A model generated the notes under the pieces. The model was not told the origin of the DNA. It saw only the letters and a program-made list of their open reading frames with translations, and made no database searches. Of a DNA stretch of 64,000 nucleotides, positions 57,503 to 64,000 are shown piece by piece (position 1 is the stretch's first letter; every line of letters starts with the position of its first letter). The stretch comes from Polyangium sp. y55x31 (GTDB lineage Bacteria > Myxococcota_A > Polyangia > Polyangiales > Polyangiaceae): positions 248,001-312,000 of the forward strand of contig NZ_JARZHG010000006.1 of assembly GCF_029946505.1 (NCBI RefSeq), given 5' to 3'. The position numbers and the translations under genes were made by a program.

Positions 57503-59701
57503 ATGAGACGTTTGCTCTTGGCTTCGATTCCCGCGCTCTCCCTCGCCGTGCTCGCCGCTTGCGACAGCGGCGAGACTTCGAATTCCACGGACAATACGGG
57601 CGGCGGTGGCGCGGGCGCGACCGGCGGCACCGGCGGCACCGGCGGCACGGGCGCGACCGGCGGCACGGGTGGCTCCGGTGGCATTGGCGGCTCCGGCGGC
57701 ATTGGCGGCTCCGGCGGCTCCGGCGGCGCCGGTGGAATGGGCGGCGCGGGTGGTTCCGGCGGCGTCGGTGGAATGGGCGGCGCGGGTGGCTCCGGCGGCG
57801 CCGGTGGAATGGGCGGTTCGGGCGGAGGCGGCGGCGCCGGGGGTGGCATGAACCCGGTCAAGCCGCCCGTGACCCCGTACATCGTCGTCGATCAATTCGG
57901 CTATTTACCGAATGGGCAGAAAGTTGCGGTGATCCGGGATCCCGAGAATGGATTCGATGCGGCCGAATCCTTCTCGCCCGGGGGCACGTACGCGCTCGTG
58001 AACGCGCAGACGGGCGCGCAGGTCCTCACGGCCGCCCCGGCGGCGTGGAAAAATGGCATGGTCGACCCGTCGTCGGGCGATCGGGCCTGGCATTTCGATT
58101 TCTCGTCCGTGCAGACGCCCGGCACCTATTACGTGCACGACACGGGCAAGGACCTGCGCTCGCACGAGTTCCGCATCGCGACGAACGTGTACCGCGATGT
58201 CCTCAAGGCCGCGGTGCGCTCGTTCTTCTATCAGCGCGCCGGGGTCGCGAAGAGCGCCCAGCACGCGGGCGCGGGCTGGGCGGACGGCGCGAGCCACGTG
58301 GGCCCCGGGCAGGACAAGAACGCCCGGCGTTACAATGCGCCGAACGACGCCGCGACGGAGCGGGATCTCTCCGGCGGCTGGTACGACGCGGGTGATTACA
58401 ACAAGTACACGAACTGGCACGCGCGGTACGTGACGAGCCTGCTCATGGCCTACGACGAGTCGAAGGCCGCGTTCACCGACGATTACGGGATCCCCGAGTC
58501 CGGCAACGGCGTCCCCGACGTCGTGGACGAGGCGAAATTCGGCATGGACTGGCTCATCAAGATGCAAAACGCGAACGGCTCGGTGCTGAGCATCGTGGGC
58601 GTCGGGCACGCGAGCCCGCCCTCCGCGTCGACGGGCCCGAGCCGGTACGGCACGGCGAGCACCTCGGCCACGCTGAGCGCCGCCGCGGCGTTCGCCTATG
58701 GCTCGATCGTGTTCCGCTCGCTCGGCGGGGCCTTCATGGCGTATGCCGACGACCTCCTTGCGCGCGCCGAAAACGCCTGGTCCTGGGCGAACGCGAACCC
58801 GAACGTGACGTTCTACAACAACGACGGCGCGAACGGATCGCAGGGCCTCGGCGCGGGCCAGCAGGAGACGGACGATTATGGGCGCCTCTCCAAGAAGGTC
58901 GAGGCCGCCGCGTATCTCTTCCACGCGACGAACAAGGCGAGCTACCGCCAGTTCTTCGACCAGAATTACCAGGCGATCCACCTCTTGCAATGGAACTTCG
59001 CGTACCCGTTCGAGGCCGAGCAGCAGGACGCGCTCCTTTATTACACGAAGGTGCCGGGCGCCACGCAGAACGTCGTGACCACCATCAAGAACACCTACAA
59101 CGCCGCGATGGCCGGGACCGAAAATTTCGGGGCGATCAATGGCGAGACGGACCCGTACCGCGCGTACCTGAAGGACTACGTCTGGGGGAGCAACGGGACG
59201 AAGTCGCACCAGGGCAACATGTACCAGGACATCATCGTCTACGGGCTCGACCCGGCGAAAAACGCAGCCGCGGAGCGAGCCGCAGCGCGGTACATCCATT
59301 ACATCCACGGGACGAACCCGCTCGGGCTCGTCTACCTCTCGAACATGGCCGACGCCGGCGCCGAGAACAGCGTGAACGAATTTTACCACACGTGGTTCGA
59401 GAACGGCAATGCGCAATGGGATCGCGTGGGCGCCTCGACGTACGGGCCGGCCCCGGGCTTTTTGACGGGCGGCCCGAACCCGAGCTACGACTGGGACGGC
59501 TGCTGCCCGAACAACTGCGGCAGCGCCCAGAACAACGCCGTATGCTCGTCGGAGACGATCACGCCGCCGAAGGGACAGCCGGCGCAGAAATCGTACAAGG
59601 ACTTCAACACGAGCTGGCCGCTGAACTCGTGGTCCGTCACCGAGAACTCGAACGGCTACCAGGTGGCGTACATCCGGCTGCTGTCGAAGTTCGTGAAGTG
59701 A
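57503..59701 (+). CDS. Glycoside hydrolase family 9 cellulase lipoprotein
   Basis: A 732-residue exported lipoprotein (lipobox SLAVLAACDS). A Gly/Thr/Ser linker (residues ~32-115) made of GGTGG, GGSGG and GGMGG units leads to a CelD-like Ig domain (YIVVDQFGYLPNGQKVAV) and the GH9 catalytic domain: GGWYDAGDYNKYTNWH has the nucleophile Asp pair, EAAAYLFHATNKASYR and IHGTNPLGLVYLSN follow, and SWSVTENSNGYQVAYI has the general-acid Glu. GH9 enzymes hydrolyse beta-1,4-glucans. The linker probably holds the enzyme away from the cell surface. A strong hairpin follows the stop. Confidence 0.92.
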   Translation: MRRLLLASIPALSLAVLAACDSGETSNSTDNTGGGGAGATGGTGGTGGTGATGGTGGSGGIGGSGGIGGSGGSGGAGGMGGAGGSGGVGGMGGAGGSGGAGGMGGSGGGGGAGGGMNPVKPPVTPYIVVDQFGYLPNGQKVAVIRDPENGFDAAESFSPGGTYALVNAQTGAQVLTAAPAAWKNGMVDPSSGDRAWHFDFSSVQTPGTYYVHDTGKDLRSHEFRIATNVYRDVLKAAVRSFFYQRAGVAKSAQHAGAGWADGASHVGPGQDKNARRYNAPNDAATERDLSGGWYDAGDYNKYTNWHARYVTSLLMAYDESKAAFTDDYGIPESGNGVPDVVDEAKFGMDWLIKMQNANGSVLSIVGVGHASPPSASTGPSRYGTASTSATLSAAAAFAYGSIVFRSLGGAFMAYADDLLARAENAWSWANANPNVTFYNNDGANGSQGLGAGQQETDDYGRLSKKVEAAAYLFHATNKASYRQFFDQNYQAIHLLQWNFAYPFEAEQQDALLYYTKVPGATQNVVTTIKNTYNAAMAGTENFGAINGETDPYRAYLKDYVWGSNGTKSHQGNMYQDIIVYGLDPAKNAAAERAAARYIHYIHGTNPLGLVYLSNMADAGAENSVNEFYHTWFENGNAQWDRVGASTYGPAPGFLTGGPNPSYDWDGCCPNNCGSAQNNAVCSSETITPPKGQPAQKSYKDFNTSWPLNSWSVTENSNGYQVAYIRLLSKFVK

Positions 59702-59726
59702 TCACGAAAAACGCCTCGTTCAACGC

Positions 59727-59765
59727 TCGGGGGCTACGCTCGGACGAGCCGAGCTACGCCCCCGA
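59727..59765 (+). terminator. Hairpin after the GH9 gene
   Basis: TCGGGGGC and GCCCCCGA (59727-59734 and 59758-59765), with an inner CTCGG/CCGAG pair, form a long stem with one internal loop, 26 bases after the GH9 stop. CCCCCTTGAC follows, as at 18680-18696. Confidence 0.6.
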
Positions 59766-59811
59766 ACCCCCTTGACGCTCCCCGCCCTCCGCGCGACGAC
59801 GATCGCCGCAC

Positions 59812-60225
59812 ATGCGATCCGTCACCGAATACCTCTGGTTCGAGACCAAGCAACGGCGCGAGCTCGTCAACATCACCGATCGCGTCGAGACCATCGTCTC
59901 CGGCAGCGGCATCGCCGAGGGCATGGTCCTCGTCAGCGCGATGCACATCACGGCAGGCGTCTTCGTGAACGACCACGAGCCCGGGCTCTGGGAAGACATC
60001 TGGTCGTGGCTGCAAACGCTCGCCCCGGCCGGCCCCGATTACAAGCACCACCGGACCGGCGAGGACAACGGCGACGCGCACCTCAAGTCGATCCTCGTCC
60101 ACCACCAGGTGATCGTCCCCATCACGAAAGGAAAGCTCGACCTCGGCCCCTGGCAGCAGATCTTCTATGCCGAGTTCGACGGCCAGCGCAGAAAACGCCT
60201 CGTGGTCAAGGCCATGGGGGAATGA
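59812..60225 (+). CDS. yjbQ: YjbQ/UPF0047 family protein
   Basis: A 137-residue protein of the YjbQ fold; the E. coli member has been linked to thiamine-phosphate synthase side activity. Motifs: [60 protein letters not shown] and the C-terminal [14 protein letters not shown]. It lies one base before the next gene, so the two are probably one operon. Confidence 0.92.
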   Translation: MRSVTEYLWFETKQRRELVNITDRVETIVSGSGIAEGMVLVSAMHITAGVFVNDHEPGLWEDIWSWLQTLAPAGPDYKHHRTGEDNGDAHLKSILVHHQVIVPITKGKLDLGPWQQIFYAEFDGQRRKRLVVKAMGE

Positions 60226-60226
60226 C

Positions 60227-60817
60227 GTGGCCCTCGGGACGAGGCGCCTTTTCCTCGCCGTCGACCCCGGCGAAGAATGCCACGCGCGCATCGCCGAGGC
60301 CGTCGGCCGGGCGCGCGCGCATGCCCCGCGGGCGCGATGGGTGCGCACGGAGGGCATCCACCTGACGCTCGTATTCCTCGGCGCGGTGGCGGAATCCCTC
60401 GTGCCCGCGGTCGTGGCGAAGGCGGAGGGCGTCGCGGTCCGGCACGCGCCGCTCACGCTGCGATTCGAGGGCGCCGGGTGCTTCGGCGGGCGAAAGCCGC
60501 GGGTCCTGTGGATCGGGGTCGAGGGCGACGTGCCGGCGCTCGGGCTCGTGCAAAAAGAGCTCTCCGAGGCGCTCACGGAGGTCGGGTACGTGCCGGAGGA
60601 GCGCGTCTTCTCGCCGCACCTCACCCTGGCCCGCGCCGGGTTCGGCGGCGTGGACGCGGGGCTCTGGGCGGCGGCGCGATTGCTCGCCGGAGAATCGTTC
60701 GGCGAGGTGAACGTGCGGGAGCTCGTGCTTTACGAGAGCGAGCTCTCCGCGGCGGGCGCCCATTACGAGGCGGTGGCGCGATTGCCGCTCGGCGGGGTGC
60801 CTGCTCCCTTGCATTGA
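60227..60817 (+). CDS. thpR: RNA 2',3'-cyclic phosphodiesterase (2H family)
   Basis: A 196-residue 2H phosphoesterase (LigT/ThpR). The two catalytic HxT motifs are both present: IHLTLVFLGAV and PHLTLARAGFG, with RRLFLAVDPGEE at the N-terminus and VRELVLYESEL near the end. GTG 60227 lies one base after the yjbQ stop. It opens RNA cyclic phosphates or forms 2'-5' bonds in vitro; the physiological role is unknown. Confidence 0.9.
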   Translation: MALGTRRLFLAVDPGEECHARIAEAVGRARAHAPRARWVRTEGIHLTLVFLGAVAESLVPAVVAKAEGVAVRHAPLTLRFEGAGCFGGRKPRVLWIGVEGDVPALGLVQKELSEALTEVGYVPEERVFSPHLTLARAGFGGVDAGLWAAARLLAGESFGEVNVRELVLYESELSAAGAHYEAVARLPLGGVPAPLH

Positions 60818-60900
60818 CGCCGTCCCACCGGCCCCAGCCACGTGCCCGCGATAGCTCGCCCGCGTGCTTGTCATCGTCCGATACCGTACATTCGATTCAT

Positions 60901-60917
60901 CTGTCCGATGAGGACAG
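60901..60917. repeat. Short inverted repeat before the hybrid kinase
   Basis: CTGTCC-GATGA-GGACAG is a perfect 6-bp inverted repeat 40 bases upstream of the kinase start and could be a regulator site. Confidence 0.3.
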
Positions 60918-60956
60918 GGAGCGGCGGGGCCAGGGTGCTGCTGGTCGCACGCCACC

Positions 60957-63900
60957 ATGACGGATCGGAAACACGGATCATCGATGAAATCGAACATTTC
61001 CGCTCGGGCATCTCTGTCCCGGTACGGAATGGCGATCGCAGTGACGACGATCGCCGTGGCTGTGATCGCCGGCGTGGTCCTCCTATGGCCGCTCGGAGGT
61101 CTCGCCGCCACCCTGTTCCTCGTGGGTATCCTCGCCTTCTGCACGCTGGGCGGATGCATGCACCAAGCGCTCGCGGTGAGCCGCCGGCGGAATGCGGCCC
61201 TCGAGCGGTGCATCAACGAGCGCACGGCAGAGCTCGAATCTTTGTTTTTGCATGCGCCGGTGGGCTTTGCCTTCTTCGACCGGCAGGGTCGGTTCCTCCG
61301 CATCAACGAGTGGCTCGCCGCGAGCAATGGCCTGCCCGTCGAGGCCCACCTCGGCCGCCCCATTCACGAGATCCTGCCCCACGTCACCGTCACCTCTGCA
61401 TTGCAGGACGTCTTCCGGACGGGCAAGCCCGTCGCGGGCCTGGAAGTCAGCGGGGAGACCCCGGCGCGGCCCGGCGAGCGCAGGCATTGGCTGACGGCGC
61501 ATTTCCCGGTCCAGGCGCCCGATGGAACGGTCGCCTCCGTCGGCGCGGTCGTCCTCGAGGTCACCGGGATGAAGCGGGCCGAGGAGCAAGCGCGCGCGCG
61601 GGCGCGCCAGCAGGCGGCCGTGGCCACGCTCGGGCACATGGCGCTCCTCGAGCAGGACGTCCAGCGCGTCATGGATCGCGCGGTCGAGCTCGTCGCCGAG
61701 ACGCTGCAAATCGAGCTCTGCAAGGTCCTCGAATTGTTGCCCGGCGGGCAACGGCTCCTCCTCCGCGCCGGCGTGGGATGGGCGACGCACCTCGTCGGGC
61801 ACGCGACGGTGGGGGCCGACCTCGACTCGCAGGCCGGATACACGCTGCAATCGAAGGGGCCCGTGCTCGTCGAGGACCTGCAAACCGAGCATCGTTTTCG
61901 CGGGCCGCCGCTCCTCTTCGATCACGGCGTCGTCAGCGGGATGAGCGTGACGATCACCGGCGGGCAAGGCGGGCCTTACGGCGTGCTCGGCGCGCACTCG
62001 CGGCGAAAGCGGCTCTTCACCCGCGACGACATCACCTTCCTCGAATCGATCGCGAACATCCTGGCGGCCTCGATGCGGCAGCGGCAGGTCGAGCGGGCGC
62101 TGCGCGAGGGCGAGGAGCGGTATCGCCTGCTGGTCGAGGGCGTGCGCGATTACGCGATTTACATGCTCGACCCCGAGGGCCGCGTGGAGAGCTGGAACGC
62201 CGGCGCCGAGCGCATCAAGGGGTATACGGCCGCGGAGGTCATCGGTCAGCATTTCTCCCGGTTTTACCCCGCCGAGGACATCGAACAGGGCAAACCGGAG
62301 CGAGCGCTCATCCTGGCGGCGAGAACCGGGCGCTTCGAGGACGAGGGGATTCACGTTCGCAAGGACGGCACGCGATTCTGGGCGAACGTCGTCTTGACGG
62401 CCCTGCGGGACGAGAGCGGCGCCCTCCGCGGATTCTCGAACCTGACGCGCGACGTGACCGAACGAAAAGAGGCCGTCGAGGCGGCGCGTGACGCCGCGGC
62501 GCGCCTCCGGGCCATCGTCGACACCGCCGTCGACGGGATCATCACCATCGATGAACGCGGCACGATCGAGACGATGAACCCCGCCGCCGAGCGGATGTTC
62601 GGCTACGGCGCGGACGAGCTCATCGGCCACAACGTCAAGATGGTGATGCCCGAGCCTTACAAAACCGAGCACGACACGTACCTCGCGAACTATCTGCGCA
62701 CGGGGGTGCGAAAGATCATCGGAATCGGGCGCAAGGTGCGCGGGCGGCGAAAGGACGGCGCGGAGTTCCCCATCGAGCTCGCCGTCAGCGAGTTCTTCGT
62801 GGGCGAGCGGAGGTTTTTCGCGGGCGTGATCCGCGACATCACGGAGCGGGAGGCGGCGGAGGCGGAGCGCGAATCACTCCTCGGGAGCGAGCGGGCCGCG
62901 CGGAGCGAGGCCGAGCGGGCGAACCGAATGAAAGACGAGTTCTTGGCCACGATGTCGCACGAGCTCCGGACGCCGCTCACCCCCATCCTCGGCTGGATCG
63001 AGCTGCTCCGCGTCTCCCAGCAGGCGCCCGGGAACCTCGAAAAAGGTCTGTCCGTCATCGAGCGGAACGCGCGCCTGCAACTGCAGCTCATCTCGGATCT
63101 GCTCGACGTGAGCCGCATCGTCTCCGGGAAGCTGCGCCTCAACGTGCAGTGGATCGATCTGCCGAACGTGATCGATTCCGCGATCGAATCCGTTCGTCAC
63201 GCCGCCGAGGTGAAGGGCATCGAGATCCGCGCGACGTACGAGCCGACGGACACGACGGTGATGGGCGACCCGGATCGCCTGCAGCAGGTCGTGTGGAACC
63301 TGGTCGCGAACGCGATCAAGTTCACGCCCTCGAATGGCCACGTGGACATCACGCTCTCCCGGACGAATGGGCATTTCCGGCTCACGGTGTCGGATACGGG
63401 ACAGGGAATCGCGCCCGAGTTTCTCCCGCTGCTCTTCGATCGTTTCCGTCAAGCCGACTCGTCCACGTCGCGCCGCTACGGCGGCCTCGGCCTCGGGCTC
63501 TCGATCGTGAAACACCTGGTCGAGCTCCACGGCGGCAGCGTGCACGCGGAGAGCGAAGGGATCGGGAAAGGGGCGACGTTCGTGGTCGACCTCCCGACGA
63601 TGCGCGCCTTCGCCCCAGGCCCCGAGCACGAGGGGCTGTCGCACCCCTGGCCGAGCGTCTCGCGCCCGCCGGTCGCCGATACGACGAGCCTGGAGGGCAT
63701 TCGTGTCCTCGTGGTGGACGACGAGCCGGACGCGCGGGAGCTCGTCGAGCGATTGCTGGAGGATCGCCGGGCGAAGGTCCTCACGGCGGCCTCGGCCTTC
63801 GAGGCCCTCGAAATGCTGGCGAACCCCGAGAACGAACCGGACGTGATGGTGAGCGATCTCGGGATGCCCGGAATGGATGGATTCGCCCTCATTCGAGAGG

Positions 63901-64000
63901 TACGCGCGCGTCGCGCCGCCGGGCTCGGCAATCTGCCCGCCGTCGCGGTGACGGCATTCGCGCGCCCCGAGGACAAGGCCCGATCGCTCGAGGCCGGCTA
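60957..64000 (+). CDS. Hybrid sensor histidine kinase with FixL-like PAS, 3' end outside window
   Basis: More than 1010 residues are visible. ATG 60957 starts a protein with two N-terminal membrane segments (~25-67), a PAS domain (~95-205), a GAF domain (~225-375), a second PAS (~385-500) and a third PAS (~515-630) with GHNVKMVMPEPYK, then E571-H572-D, and the IIGIGRKVRGRRKDGAEFP loop. These match FixL, where the equivalent His binds haem. HisKA has H668 (ATMSHELRTPL); the ATPase has NLVANAIKFTPSNG and LGLGLSIVKHL. A receiver domain begins ~905 with LVVDDEPDAREL and VSDLGMPGMDGF and runs off the window. The kinase could sense oxygen or redox state and phosphorylate its own receiver. Confidence 0.92.
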   Translation, partial: MTDRKHGSSMKSNISARASLSRYGMAIAVTTIAVAVIAGVVLLWPLGGLAATLFLVGILAFCTLGGCMHQALAVSRRRNAALERCINERTAELESLFLHAPVGFAFFDRQGRFLRINEWLAASNGLPVEAHLGRPIHEILPHVTVTSALQDVFRTGKPVAGLEVSGETPARPGERRHWLTAHFPVQAPDGTVASVGAVVLEVTGMKRAEEQARARARQQAAVATLGHMALLEQDVQRVMDRAVELVAETLQIELCKVLELLPGGQRLLLRAGVGWATHLVGHATVGADLDSQAGYTLQSKGPVLVEDLQTEHRFRGPPLLFDHGVVSGMSVTITGGQGGPYGVLGAHSRRKRLFTRDDITFLESIANILAASMRQRQVERALREGEERYRLLVEGVRDYAIYMLDPEGRVESWNAGAERIKGYTAAEVIGQHFSRFYPAEDIEQGKPERALILAARTGRFEDEGIHVRKDGTRFWANVVLTALRDESGALRGFSNLTRDVTERKEAVEAARDAAARLRAIVDTAVDGIITIDERGTIETMNPAAERMFGYGADELIGHNVKMVMPEPYKTEHDTYLANYLRTGVRKIIGIGRKVRGRRKDGAEFPIELAVSEFFVGERRFFAGVIRDITEREAAEAERESLLGSERAARSEAERANRMKDEFLATMSHELRTPLTPILGWIELLRVSQQAPGNLEKGLSVIERNARLQLQLISDLLDVSRIVSGKLRLNVQWIDLPNVIDSAIESVRHAAEVKGIEIRATYEPTDTTVMGDPDRLQQVVWNLVANAIKFTPSNGHVDITLSRTNGHFRLTVSDTGQGIAPEFLPLLFDRFRQADSSTSRRYGGLGLGLSIVKHLVELHGGSVHAESEGIGKGATFVVDLPTMRAFAPGPEHEGLSHPWPSVSRPPVADTTSLEGIRVLVVDDEPDARELVERLLEDRRAKVLTAASAFEALEMLANPENEPDVMVSDLGMPGMDGFALIREVRARRAAGLGNLPAVAVTAFARPEDKARSLEAG

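Overview
The window is very G+C-rich, strongly GC3-biased DNA that is almost entirely coding. Gene content points to a myxobacterium of the Polyangium/Sorangium type: many secreted lipoproteins, a GH9 lipoprotein with a long Gly/Thr linker, a DUF2330-type surface protein, a TonB-dependent receptor system, large sensor kinases and a TPR-Lon fusion. The assignment is inferred from content; no rRNA or other phylogenetic marker was used. No tRNA, rRNA, insertion sequence, prophage or CRISPR array was recognised. The first gene (minus strand) and the last gene (plus strand) run off the ends.

Layout. 1-5.5 kb: two secreted proteins, a DHH-like phosphoesterase with an unusual motif order, a ROK sugar kinase and a divergent MFS carrier. 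5.7-13.9 kb: housekeeping metabolism (purC, mdh, icd) with a DegT-type aminotransferase, an FAD monooxygenase, an ArsR-SRPBCC pair and a SurA-like isomerase. 13.9-22.7 kb: SPFH/band-7 protein, DUF2330-type protein, lipoprotein, tRNA-dihydrouridine synthase, a small receiver protein followed by a TPR-Lon protease fusion, a His-Thr-Pro repeat protein and a small heat-shock protein. 22.7-32.8 kb: a 409-base gap with hairpins and a 21-bp tandem repeat, then a minus-strand train from a P-type cation ATPase through two small accessory proteins, a lipoprotein and dprA to topA and trmFO. 33-40.5 kb: tonB-exbB-exbD-exbD, a TonB-dependent receptor and a lipoprotein, next to a PhoB-type response regulator; 11-bp-phased repeats of the same motif lie before tonB and the regulator, with a degenerate set before the lipoprotein. 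40.6-48.5 kb: PrsW-type protease, lipoprotein, lolA, ruvC, a glcD-like oxidase, a lipoprotein and a GAF histidine kinase. 48.5-51.9 kb: the most unusual locus. 52-64 kb: phosphoribosyltransferase, pdxH-like oxidase, S41 protease, enolase-superfamily enzyme, GH9 cellulase, YjbQ, 2H phosphodiesterase and an incomplete hybrid kinase with a FixL-like PAS domain.

The standout is at 50854-51900 (minus). A good ribosome binding site and a signal peptide lead directly into an alanine-glutamate-alanine followed by TGA-Gly-Ala-TGA, and the same frame then stays open through an outer-membrane-barrel-like protein. The two TGA codons have CxxC spacing. A hairpin with a GGUC loop sits 18-21 nt after the second TGA, as in bacterial SECIS elements. 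I read this as a secreted selenoprotein with a UxxU motif. It is followed on the same strand by a tiny Ala/Lys-rich lipoprotein and a beta-propeller lipoprotein with two CxxCH haem sites, suggesting an envelope redox or metal-handling system.
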